Below are positions 33,764-43,134 of a stretch of 64,000 nt of DNA, piece by piece. Source of the DNA: Rhipidocladum racemiflorum (lineage: Eukaryota; Streptophyta; Magnoliopsida; Poales; Poaceae); assembly GCA_036346355.1 (NCBI GenBank), contig CM070578.1, positions 14,336,501 to 14,400,500 on the forward strand, written 5' to 3'. The number at the start of each line of letters is the position of its first letter. Position 1 is the stretch's first letter. The position numbers and the translations under genes were made by a program. The notes beneath the pieces are model-generated. The model was given only the letters and a program-made list of their open reading frames with translations, did no database searches and had not been told where the DNA came from.

Positions 33764-34258
33764 CTAGCTGGTCAGTACGCCCGCGCGCTGCGACGCGGGG
33801 ATCCGGTCTTTCCCTTCCACGACCTCGCCTTCCTCCACTTCCTCGTCGTCGGCCGCCGCCTCGTTCCTCGCCGGCCGCCTCACAGCCGCAGCGCCCCTCC
33901 TCTCCTGCCTCTTCATGGCGCACCCCGCGTCGACGGCGTCCTCGAAGTCCTCCATCCTGAACGCCGGCCTCCACGGCGGCTCCGCACCTCTCGCCCGCTT
34001 CCTCGACCCACCGCTGCCCGTGCTCGCGCCGCCGCCGGACGTGTACATGCCCCGCAGGGCCCGGATGCTGGCCAGCAGCGCGTAGAACCGCTCCACCTGC
34101 TCGTCCTCCTCGCCGCCGCTCTCCACGGCCGCACCGCCGCTGCCGCCGGCGACACCCTCGGGCAAAGGCCCCTGCCGCACCTCCGGCACGGACGTCGGGG
34201 TCTCGCCGTCGCTTGGCGGCGCCGGAGCCTTCTGCTCGCCCCTTGCCGTCGCATCCAT
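33764..34258 (-). CDS. NRR-like (NPR1-interacting) nuclear repressor candidate
   Basis: Intact single-exon gene of 164 codons on the minus strand; ATG 34258 (MDATARGEQKAP) is chosen because the longer frame begins at a non-ATG codon. Features in order: an acidic/Gly-rich N-terminus; EEDEQVERFYALLASIRALR, an amphipathic segment like that of NIM1/NPR1-interacting proteins; RKRAR (possible nuclear signal); PPWRPAFRMEDFED, a segment I associate with the rice NRR (negative regulator of resistance) group; then an acidic tail EVEEGEVVEG. Known NRR proteins bind NPR1 and dampen salicylate defence; that role here is inference from short motifs. A truncated copy lies at 26380-26544. GC content is high, as usual for short grass single-exon genes. 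A long plus-strand frame over it is a mirror artefact. Confidence 0.6.
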   Translation of the reverse strand: MDATARGEQKAPAPPSDGETPTSVPEVRQGPLPEGVAGGSGGAAVESGGEEDEQVERFYALLASIRALRGMYTSGGGASTGSGGSRKRARGAEPPWRPAFRMEDFEDAVDAGCAMKRQERRGAAAVRRPARNEAAADDEEVEEGEVVEGKDRIPASQRAGVLTS

Positions 34259-34370
34259 CGCCTCGAGATCTAGCTTTGGCACAGCCTACAAGTTACATGT
34301 GTGTCGTCGTGGACGGTGCTCGAGAGAAAGAGGAGGGAGGCTATGGATGGTAAACGTTGTGGGAGGGTGG

Positions 34371-34378
34371 TTAAATAG
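34371..34378 (-). promoter_or_regulatory. TATA-like element of the NRR-like gene
   Basis: CTATTTAA on the minus strand lies about 113 bp upstream of ATG 34258. The spacing fits a short leader. Confidence 0.45.
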
Positions 34379-34399
34379 AGGCGGTGCCGCCGTGATTGA

Positions 34400-35040
34400 G
34401 GGTGAGACCGTGGACTAGTAATGCCTGCCTGCTGCAAGCCGGTGCACTTCTCGTGAAAGCCAACTCTCCATTACTGCCTTTATTTAGTGCTCCATATTAG
34501 TAATAAGCTCGTAAGCGTGTGCCACCTTGACGGCTTGACCGTTCTGGCTGGTTGGCCTTTTCCCTTGTAGAAAATGAAATCTAGCTGGGTTGGTAAATTA
34601 AATTAAACTGCTGTTTTTTTTACTGTCGAGACTTGGATTGTTCGCAACTTTATTTAGCATTTTTATGTATCGGTGAGTATGAACAGTTTCTGAACCACGG
34701 TGGGCCATTTTGACGGAGGAAGAATGAGGGAAAATGCCGGAGAAACTTGCTCCGGTTTCCCTAGCAACCAAGACAACCTTATACGGCCAGTTTAATTTAG
34801 TATACCTCGTTTCGTTTATAAGTACATGTCGTTTTAACTATTAAATATTGTTTCTAAATAGGAGTACGTGCTGTTATATAATTTTAAGATAACTTTTAAT
34901 TATTTTTTGATTGCATACTACTATTATTCATTATTTTCAAACTATTTATTACTATGCAATAAATTAATATACACCATCCAAGAGCAATACAATAAATAAG
35001 GAAACGAAGAAGAGGAATTTAGTTATTTTCATACATGGCT
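34400..35040. other. Intergenic, upstream of the NRR-like gene
   Basis: No gene. GTTTATAAGTACATGTCGTT (about 34814) resembles the interior of the Stowaway copies near 54.5 kb and is probably a decayed relative. Confidence 0.3.
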
Positions 35041-35046
35041 TAGTTA

Positions 35047-35284
35047 GGCCCTGTTTGGTAATTTGGAACCGTGCTGTTTTTACTACATTATAGAAGAAAC
35101 CCATCCAAACGGGCTAAAGCTCGAAACGATTCTCCTCGGATCGTTTCTTCTGTTTCTACTTTGTGGTTGAATCGGTCTCAACCCCGTTCCACCCGATTCA
35201 CAGAATCCTACCTGAAACGTTTCTACCAAGAATCTGGAACCGTTTCCGTTTCTATTGGAATCTGGAACCGTACTAAATAGGGCC
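35047..35284. mobile_element. Tourist (PIF/Harbinger) MITE
   Basis: Left GGCCCTGTTTGGTAATTTGG, right (reverse complement) GGCCCTATTTAGTACGGTTC. It is flanked by TTA duplications (35044-35046, 35285-35287). Terminal sequence, length of 238 bp and TTA target all fit Tourist-like MITEs. Confidence 0.75.
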
Positions 35285-35445
35285 TTAAAGTATAAAATCC
35301 TTACTCGTCGTCTATTTAGCGATAGAGAGAATATACGTAGTATGGTAAAATAGAATTCATAGTCCGGCGTTCATACAACAAAAAAATTACAGTTGACTTG
35401 GGCTTTAATGGATAAAACTAGCTTAGTCAAGGTATGCCTATGGGC

Positions 35446-36030
35446 CTGTTTAGATCCATACAGCTAATAGTTAGCTGCTAAAAATTAGCTGCAGTGGATC
35501 CAAACACCCCCAGTCAATATTCCCTCCGTTCAGAAATGATCTTCGTATTAGCAAAAAAAAGAAATCCAGAAATGATCTTCGTATTAACAAGTGGTCTTTT
35601 CATATATCATGCACATTTAATGTGCCAGCATGCAACTACGAATCATCATGCGCCAGCATACAACTAGGAAAGTAATGCTTGGCCGCTATTGGTGTCTTGC
35701 ATGCATGCGGGGATTACGAAACGATGCACAACTCACATGATGTGGAGTAAATGGACTACATTGGTCTTTGTGTCTATAGCTTAAACGTAGATCATTCCTG
35801 GATGGAGTGAGTAGATCGCATCGAGTTAATGGTTATCTCATTAACTAGCTAAATCCAGCTAATAGCAGCTAATAGGTAGTATTTAACCAAAATAACCTTC
35901 GCGTCTACCACCAATAACATTTAATAGCATGAGTATTTTGAACAATAGCATCTATTAACCACATATTAGCTGGTGGATTCAAACACCTTCCAACTAATTG
36001 TTAGCTAGCTAATATTAACTATGCCCTATG
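35446..36030. mobile_element. MITE pieces with AGCTAATAGTTAGCTG, interrupted by a Stowaway
   Basis: GGCCTGTTTAGATCC..AGCTAATAGTTAGCTGC (35443-35511) and AGCTAATAGCAGCTAATAGG..TTAGCTGGTGGATTCAAACACC (35850-35990) share motifs and look like two parts of one or more related MITEs, with 35520-35811 inserted between them. Confidence 0.4.
35520..35811. mobile_element. Stowaway MITE (Tc1/mariner type)
   Basis: TA-flanked (35518-35519, 35812-35813). Left TTCCCTCCGTTCAGAAATGA; right in reverse CTCACTCCATCCAGGAATGA. An internal repeat (CAGAAATGATCTTCGTATTA) occurs twice within the first 75 bp. Confidence 0.75.
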
Positions 36031-36880
36031 TTAGAGGCTTGCCGTCTAATTTAAAGGACGACCTGGACCCGGTCTTCGAAAAATAATAGGGCATCGAATA
36101 CTGGATGCGACAGTGCCTGCCCTCGTGCTGTCAAACAGAGAGAGAGAGAATAAAAAAGGTGCCTTATGCCGGAAAGAAAAGGAGGAAGAGAAAGAGAAGG
36201 AAAGACCTGCTGCTGTGCTGCAATAGGTAATATGGAATTACGGATACTATTTTACCAGTGCTTTCGGCTCCTCGCTGCAAGGTCGACAAGGGCACCGTAG
36301 CAGATTTGTTTACGAGCCCGCCCGGCCGGCCGGTCAGGTCGTCTTTTTTAACCCATCTGACGAATCTGCCCCTGCATCAGCCGAAGCCTGTCAACGCAGT
36401 GTACCAGCCGGTGCTGGGCAAGTAGGAAAATATCGACGACGACCATTTCGAAGGAGTAAAGAGCGTCGTCGGACGTCAGCCGATGACGTGCCGAGCGGCG
36501 GGGAGAAGGGTCGCGTGACGTCGCCGCGGTGGCGTCGGCACGGATGGTGTCACTGCTCACGAGCCACCTGCGTGTCGCATGCTCGGGACGTGGACACCAC
36601 ATGACGCTGGTGGGTTCCGCTCTCTCCCGATCCAACGGGCAATGGGAGTACTGGCGGAGATATATGTGTTGCAGTTGGTGCGAACAATCGATGCTTCCTA
36701 TTTAAGATAGTTAAAGCTGTGATAAATTCGGAGGATAGAAAATAATATCATCCATTTATGGGTGAAGAGGCACTTATTGTACTTCAGACCATAAGCCGAC
36801 GTATTTCCTAGCAGGTGGGGGTGAGGTGATGACGAATATCACGTATCTAATTATTATTTAGTGGGGTCTTTGTTGTTGAA
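36030..36880. other. Intergenic, no supported gene
   Basis: A minus-strand frame at 36348-36635 (starts MDRERAEPTSV) is GC-rich but matches nothing I recognise and has no visible promoter. GA-rich runs lie at 36139-36210. Confidence 0.3.
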
Positions 36881-36883
36881 CAT

Positions 36884-37142
36884 GGGTCTATTTGGCTCAT
36901 GGCTAAATTTATCATAACTAAGCTTAGGCAAAGTGTGGCATGTCACAAAAGTGCGACCGACAAATTGCTAGCCACAAGTTTGACAAAGTTAGGGAAGAAT
37001 TTGACTCTATGGCATATGGTCCATAGGATTAATAAATCATGGCAAGCCACCATGATTGCAATGAACCAAACAATTACCCAAGAAATTATGGCATAACTAA
37101 AGTTGGGCGTGGCAACCTTATGCATCAAACCAAACAGGCCCC
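36884..37142. mobile_element. MITE with GGGTCTATTTGGCTCATGG termini
   Basis: The left end and the reverse complement of the right end (GGGGCCTGTTTGGTTTGATG) share GGGYCTRTTTGGYT. The inner part (ATAAATTTATGGCAAG-like phrases) also recurs at 52290-52510. It adjoins a LINE fragment. Confidence 0.5.
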
Positions 37143-37194
37143 TTATCTTCCTCGTGGAGTGTTTGTAGAGATGTGGTGCGCGCTAAGAGGGCAC

Positions 37195-38170
37195 TACACC
37201 GTGCAACTATCTGAAAGTCCAGAAGGCTGCTCTTCGGCCTTTGCCAATGCTGATTGTGGTGGCCACAAAGAAGAGTTGTTGGTCAGTGAGGTCACACAGT
37301 GTTTGCAATCCATTCCATGGCCTTTCCGGATACGTGTGCTTGAGCCACAACCAGTGAAGTCGGAGTGCTCGTGCAAACATGTTTAGTTCTAGTACTCCTA
37401 GGCAACCCATTTTGAGTGAGCGGCAAACAGCTGTCCACCGCACCTTTGCAATTATCACCATGCATTGCAGCATTACCTACCCATAGAAATGTCATCCTTA
37501 TCTTTTTAATAGCCATGTTGAATTTATTCGGCGTCTTGAGTGCCGTCAACAGATAAATCGGAATTGAGGGGAGGACAGATTTAACCAAGGTGAGACGGCC
37601 CCCCAATGCAAGATGGCCTACTTGCCAGGCCGCGAGACGTCGTGCCAGTTTATCTTGGATGGGTTGAAGGTGGACACACCGCAGACGACCCAGTGTGAGG
37701 AGCATTCTCAGGTATTTCATAGGGAAATGTGAGATAATACCTATGAAAGGCTGAAGGATGTTATCAAGGTTTAGGTTCTGACACTTGATTGCAGCTATGG
37801 AGCTCTTTTGCAGGTTAACCCGTAGACTGGAGGCTACTCCAAAGTGCTGAAGGATGGCAATGATGGCATTTAGCTCTTCCCTGACCGGGTTTAGGAAGAA
37901 TACATCGTCATATGCTTAAAGTGAGGGTGTGCAACCTTTCAAGGGTGATAGGACACCGTCCTCAATAGCTTTTTTGATGACATAGTGTAACGTGTCTACG
38001 GCTAATATAAATAGGTACGATGACAGGGGATCGCCGTGTTGTGGCCCATGCTAGTGCCTGATTTATGCCCCTGGCACCTTGTTGAGAAGTGTAGATAAGG
38101 AAGACAACACGAAATATATGGATAGCCACTCATGCCATCGAGACCCAAAACCAGGTGCTTGTGGAGGCCT
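37195..38170 (-). pseudogene. LINE (non-LTR) reverse transcriptase fragment
   Basis: Minus strand, in order from 38170: GDPLSSYLFILAVDTLHYVI (the RT GDPLSP motif region), then AYDDVFFLNPVREELN, where the catalytic box should read YADD and a stop precedes it. Next come SHFPMKYLRMLLTLGRLR..KLARRLAAWQ..GGRLTLVKSVLPSIPIYLLTA and, in a shifted frame, LGVLELNMFARALRLHWLWL. These are the RT thumb and connection toward the zf-RVT region of plant LINE ORF2. The fragment lacks both ends and has several stops and frameshifts. Confidence 0.85.
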
Positions 38171-38177
38171 AGGAGGT

Positions 38178-38408
38178 AGGGGTGCAATTGGATCAGATAA
38201 TTTCTGAATTATCGACCGACCGGATGTGTTTGGATCAGAATTGGATAATTTTTTCAGATATTTTTTGGATTTGATATCGGTTTCAGATACTTTTTTCGGG
38301 TTTGGATTCGGAAGAATACTATTTGTTGAATCGAGATATTTCGAACCTTTTATCGGATATATCTGGTCGGTTTTAACCGGATATTCGACCAGGCATTAGC
38401 ACCGCCCT
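38178..38408. mobile_element. hAT-like MITE of the AGGGGTGCAATTGGATC type
   Basis: Left AGGGGTGCAATTGGATCAGA and right (reverse) AGGGCGGTGCTAATGCCTGG, with repeated GGAT / CGGATAT motifs inside. I see no matching 8-bp flanks. It separates the LINE fragment from the gene fragment at 38409-38741. Confidence 0.5.
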
Positions 38409-38741
38409 CGCCGATTCCTCTAGATTGAGCGCACGGATGATGTGACAGTAAGAGAAGATGCGGTCGGCGTCGTCTAGCAGTAGGGAATACTGCGCGCCTG
38501 TGCATGGCCGCGAGCCGAAGTCAAAGTTCTCCTCCTGGGTTGCCACGGACGTCCACTGCATCGAGAAGAGCTTTGCGGGGTCCATGTCGATGAAGGACAT
38601 GGAACTATTTGAAGGAATGCCCAAGGTCGCCTTCTCCACCGCCAACTTTAGCTCCGACGACTTCCTTTGCCCGCTTGGCGGCTCCGCCTCTGGCGTCCCC
38701 AAGGTGAGGGAGTTCACTACGCACGTCACCATCGGATCCAT
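38409..38741 (-). pseudogene. Unidentified gene fragment with conserved-looking coding sequence
   Basis: A clean 122-codon minus-strand frame starting MDPMVTCVVNSLTLGT and containing LFSMQWTSVATQEENFDFGS and LLLDDADRIFSYCHIIRALN has codon use and composition of a real plant protein, not of a transposon. It runs into the adjacent MITE, where it ends after about ten MITE-derived residues. I do not recognise the family. It is probably the N-terminal part of a host gene truncated or captured here. Confidence 0.45.
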
Positions 38742-38749
38742 GGAGTGCT

Positions 38750-39689
38750 ACTCTTAGCCTAGCCACCCAGCCTTCTTCACATCCCAGCGCCGGCCCACCT
38801 GGCCTTCCCTACTCTCAGCCTAGGAAAGGACCTTCCCTCTCCATCACAGCTCGAGCTACCCCCCACACCGGCCCAGCACACTTGCACACCACTTCTCCTT
38901 CCAGTCTCCTCCACCATTCTCACACTATAAAACTTGTTAAAAGCAACCATTTTCCCTTAATTTTAAAGCGCAGTCGTGGCATTAATCACCCACTAATCTC
39001 TCCACTCCTCTTCCGAGCAATTAGCTCCACTCATGTGTGCCTTAAACTCCAGAACCGCCACTGGTCGCCACGTTCCTTGTGCCCATTGACGACGTCTCGG
39101 TGCCATTGAGTCTATAAAAGGGTGAGCACCGCATTCACGTTAAACTTCCTGTTCCATTTTTCCACCTCCCTATTGCCTGGAACAACTTGAAGACGGAACT
39201 CCGTCCCAAACACCGACCGCCCGTCCCTACAATGTCCACTCCGCCTAGAAGGTCCATTTCACTCACCAAAAGTGTCACGGGGTGCGCATCGACGCCCTCT
39301 TCCATTCCCTTCATTTAATTTCATAATGACACCTTTCATTGTTTGCCAATTTGTTTTTCTAGTCGTTTCGATCATGCGCCGATTTTTCCCATGTTGTGCC
39401 GTCGTTTGTGCTTCCCCTTCGCCGATGAAAACGCCTGGGGTGGCACTATGGGGTGGCACAAAGTTGGTAGTGCTGATTTTCGCCATTTTGCACTATCGCC
39501 TGTGCTTCATCGAGGCACGTCATGCCGTTGTGCTAGTGTGCCGCGCACGCGCTCTGTGCTGCGCATCAAACTGGTGCACCGTTGGCTACGATGAGCTGTG
39601 GGGCCAAGTCCACGGGCTCGGCTCCACATGCCATTGACACGAAATATTTTCAACACAAAAATTAACCTGGCTAATAATAATTTATGACA
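38750..39689 (+). mobile_element. Older LTR-like sequence, left part, host of the gypsy insertion
   Basis: Has a plant TATA (CTATAAAAGGG, about 39111) after a C-rich upstream region, then a GC-rich leader. The sequence resumes after the gypsy element at 50721. Both parts are unlike the inserted element. I cannot fix the outer left boundary. Confidence 0.45.
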
Positions 39690-39694
39690 TCACC
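39690..39694. repeat. 5-bp target duplication of the gypsy element (left)
   Basis: TCACC directly precedes TGTCGGCG and equals 50716-50720. Confidence 0.9.
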
Positions 39695-39814
39695 TGTCGG
39701 CGTATTCTACACCAAGGTACCCGCTCCCCCGCGCTAAAAAAGGAATCAAGCGGCAGCCAGGGCGTGCTTGGGCCCACTGCCACGGCAAGAGAAAAACCCA
39801 TACGGTGGTCGCCC

Positions 39815-40040
39815 AATGACACGTGGCGTCTGAGCCAGCCGGGCGACCAAAGAAGGTGATCGCCAGCGGACACGTGGCGTCTGAGCCAGGCCTGGCGACC
39901 AAGCAAGCGGTCGCCCAGCGGACACGTGGCGTCTGAGCAGCCGCTGGGCGACTAGCAAGGAGATCGCCCCAGCGGACACGTGGCGTCTGAGCCAGGCGCG
40001 CAGGCGCCAGCGGTGGTCGCCAAAGGCACGTGGCGTCTGA
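39815..40040 (+). promoter_or_regulatory. Array of G-box/ABRE-like repeats in the 5' LTR
   Basis: A ~51-bp unit with CACGTGGCGTCTGA occurs at about 39820, 39871, 39923, 39977 and 40027, each followed by GCGACCA or GTCGCC-type inverted phrases. ACGTGGC is the core of plant ABA-response elements and CACGTG is a G-box. Binding is inferred from the motif alone. Confidence 0.6.
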
Positions 40041-40368
40041 TACCTGCCATCGGGCGCACCATCCCCGGATAGTCCTGCCGAGATCGAGGACATTAAATGC
40101 GAATCGTGGCGCATTAAATGTGGAAGCATGAAAGCTGCAGCGTGGCGGCGCGCTTTCCCAGGCGCATCATGGCTATGGGAGACGCCACGACTACACCTCA
40201 CCCCGTGACGAACGGGCGGCGTTAGTGGACATGGGGCCCGAGGCAGGATTGTGACGGATGCGAGACATTAATGTGACATAAGAATAGTGACGGCGCATTA
40301 AATACGCCCGTAGCAAAGGCAATGATGATGGTGGCGTGTAAGCCTCCCATGCGCCCCGTCGGCCAGAG

Positions 40369-40378
40369 TATAAAAGGG
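40369..40378 (+). promoter_or_regulatory. TATA box of the gypsy 5' LTR
   Basis: TATAAAAGGG lies about 330 bp after the G-box array and marks the U3/R region. The same site is at 50432 in the 3' LTR. Confidence 0.7.
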
Positions 40379-40650
40379 AGCCGGTGCATGGGAGAGGGGG
40401 TTCTAAGATCAGAAGATTTTCATCCTCTCTAGCAAGAGCACAAGCAATACCAAGAAAGGCAGGACTAGGGCTATTACTCTCCGGAGGGCCTGAACCTGGG
40501 TAAAAAACTCCGCATCCCCCCCGTTAGCTTGAGCCTCCCGGTGCCCGGATCGTCACCGTCTTCCCTTCCGAGGCGATTGCCCCAAAAGCCCCCCGTCGGA
40601 ACCTCATAAGCACCCGTCTCGGAGGTACCTGTTGGCTAGTACGCTGACAG

Positions 40651-40668
40651 TGGCGCACCAGGTAGGGG
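40651..40668 (+). other. Primer-binding site
   Basis: TGGCGCACCAGGTAGGGG starts two bases after the 5' LTR. Its reverse complement ends in CCA, as a tRNA 3' end does. The tRNA identity is not assigned. Confidence 0.7.
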
Positions 40669-40742
40669 CTATTGGTGGTTAGATTGCCCACTCTTTTTCA
40701 CTCCCAGTTCGGAGCTCAGCAGGAGTAGGGGCGCTTGTCTGC

Positions 40743-42606
40743 ATGGCGGAATCGCATTCCAAGCGCAGCAATCCGCCTGAGGAAAGAGGCGCCCATAGCC
40801 GGTCCCGATGTTCGGAGAGGGGGCCGGGCCACCCGGGCCCCTCCGCCGCGGGAGCGGTGCACTTGGCTCCCGCGCCCAGGGGTCAGCCTGTCCAACGGCG
40901 CTTGGCGCTGGGGGACGACACCCGCGAAGCCTTCAGGTGGCCCGGCTCCTCCTCGATCATCCTCCGGTGACCCTGGGGGGCGATACCCCGGCCACTCCTT
41001 GGCTGCGGGATATCGTCCACCTGGTGGATGCCGCTCAACAACAAGTTGAAGCGGCGACCACCGGGCTTCCGCATGAGGCGACAGGAGCTCAGCAACCGAC
41101 GCGCCGGGTTCCAGCCGCCACACGACAATTTCTCCCGGCACCAAGGGCCGGGACAGGGGGAAGGGAGTCCTGGTTGCAACCCCCTCTGTAACGGGGGGAT
41201 GGGCACGTGACTCCGCTTCTTCCCGCGGTCCCCCCGAGTCCAGGGGGAACCGCGAAGACCTTCGATCGCGCCTTGACGAGAGGCGGCGTCAGCGCGACGG
41301 TGACCTGCGTCGTGTCCTCCGCGAGCGCCGCGGGGGTGCAAGACGGGGGGCTCCTCCCTCGGACTCTGGCGAGAGCGCAGGGTCGCACTCCTCATCCTCT
41401 CCTCAGGATCGAGGGGTTGGCGAACGACGCTGCTCCCCATACAACGTTGGATGCCAGGCGTTCTCTCTCCGCCTTCGGCAAGCTGCATGGCCGGAGAGGT
41501 TCCGCCCCGCCTCCTTCGAGAAGTATGATGGTACCACCAACCCGGAGGAGTTCCTGCAGATCTACACCACGGTGGTGCGTGCGGCGGGAGGATCCGAGAA
41601 AGTCATGGCCAACTACCTCCCGACATCACTGACGGGCTCTGCCCGGTCTTGGCTACTTAACCTCCCGCGAGGCTCTGTACACTCGTGGGAGGAGCTGTGC
41701 GACATTTTTGTCGCCAACTTTCAGGGCTCTTACGCTCAACCAGGCGTGGAGGACGATCTCCACGCTCTGGAGCAGAAAGAGGGGGAGTCCCTGAGAGAGT
41801 TCATCCGGCGGTTCAGCCACTGCCGCAACACGATCCCCCGGATTTCTGAGCAGTCGGTGATTATTGCTTTCCGGAGGGGGGTCCGAGACCAGAAGATGCG
41901 GGAAAAGATGGCCACGCGCGTCATCTCAACCACGTCTGAGCTGTTCTCCCTGGCGCACAAGTGCGCCAGGGCGGCCGAAGCCCGGAAGTGCGCGACAAGG
42001 CCTTCTGACTCCGGCGACGCTGGCGCCTCGAAGTCCTCCGACCGCAAGAAGAAAAAGAAAAAGCGGAGGGAGGCAACCGCTAGGGAGGTCTTGGTCGCTG
42101 AGCCGGAGCCCAAATCCCGGCGTCATGACGATCAGGACCGACGGGACGAGCGCCGGGGCGGGCGCGGCGACCGCAGGGACCGTCGCTCGCCCCGCCGCGA
42201 AAACGATGGTGGCAAGCCCTATTGCCCCATCCATCGAACAAGCGGACACGACTTGGAGGACTGCCAGGTTGTGTCCAAGTTGGTCGACAGGCGGCTCAAG
42301 AAGCGCCGTGAGAAAGACCACGAAGACGAAGACGACGAAGATGCGGCTCGCTTAGCCTTCCAACAAAGTGAGCGCACGGTGGCGTTCATACACGGTGGCT
42401 CCGCCACCTACTCATCGAACTCGCGGTACAAGCGAGATTCGAGGCAGTGTGCGCCACAACGTCATCCTCGGCGAGCGGCCGTTGAAGTGGTCGAGCAACC
42501 GATCACTTTCAGCCGGGCCGACCACCGGAGAACACCTCCGCCCTGGCCATCTCCGATCGTGGTGTCTCCCACGGTCCGCAACGCAAAGTCGGGCGGTCCT
42601 AGTTGA
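40743..42606 (+). pseudogene. Gypsy gag polyprotein, frameshifted
   Basis: ATG 40743 opens MAESHSKRSNPPEERG, an Arg/Ser/Pro-rich start typical of grass Tat-lineage gag; that frame ends near 40970. From about 41515 the capsid region is readable: FEKYDGTTNPEEFLQIYTTV, then ANYLPTSLTGSARSWLLNLP..SWEELCDIFVANFQGSY and EGESLREFIRRFSHCRNTIP, the Retrotrans_gag core. A Lys/Arg-rich stretch follows (about 42040-42190), then a CCHC-like knuckle CPIHRTSGHDLEDC. The frame ends at 42606. It forms the virus-like particle; here the break between the N-terminal part and the capsid prevents a full product. Confidence 0.8.
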
Positions 42607-43131
42607 TGGAGGCGGTGCCATCAACTCGCTATCCGTTGAGCGCATGCAGCGCTCCAAATCCCGTGACGAGAACCGGCCCGCCCCGCCGTTTCTACGGAGT
42701 TGCCCGGGTGGGCCTCTTACCCTGGGACAAGTCCGTTGCCGGTCACGTTCGGGAGTTCGGAGAACTTCCGGACAGAGTCGGTGGATTTTGAGGTCGCCGA
42801 TTTCGACCTCCCTATAATGCCTTGCTCGGCCGCCTACCTGGTCAAGTTCATGGCAGTGGCCCATAACGCCTACATGCTGGTGAAAATCCCAGGGCCTGGG
42901 GGTCCAATTACGGTAAAGGTGGATAGACTGGAGGCCCTGCGCCTCAGCAAGCAGCTGCAGGATCTGGCCGGCACCACCTGCTCGGCACGCGACAAGGACG
43001 ACAACCCGGCCTCCCCCTCGGCCAAGACCCGCGCTCCGCCCAGACCCTTGGGCGAGGCAAAGGCGGTCCCCGTAGGCGAGGATGGCTCGGGCAAGGTCGT
43101 CAAGATTGGCACTGACCTCAGCGCCAAATAG
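42594..43131 (+). pseudogene. Gypsy aspartic protease and linker
   Basis: VLVDGGGAINSLS (about 42594) is the protease active-site box, with Asp followed by Gly-Gly. A frame change follows; FEVADFDLP (about 42785) is the C-terminal protease or linker region that in intact elements reads into a conserved LLGR motif. The remaining residues to 43131 are linker. The enzyme would cut the gag-pol precursor; this copy is broken. Confidence 0.65.
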
Positions 43132-43134
43132 GAA

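Larger units (their letters stand above)
39695..40649 (+). repeat. 5' LTR of the gypsy element
   Basis: TG...CA ends, U3 with five CACGTGGC repeats (39820-40034), TATA at 40369 (TATAAAAGGG), and an R/U5 end with a C-rich tail. It pairs with 49725-50715. Confidence 0.92.

Noticed and set aside
33671..34273. 200-codon plus-strand frame
   Set aside because: It mirrors the NRR-like gene on the minus strand, has no recognisable domain, and is explained by high third-position GC.
36348..36635. 95-codon minus-strand frame as a gene
   Set aside because: No homology recognised, no promoter, and GC-rich context. Left as intergenic.
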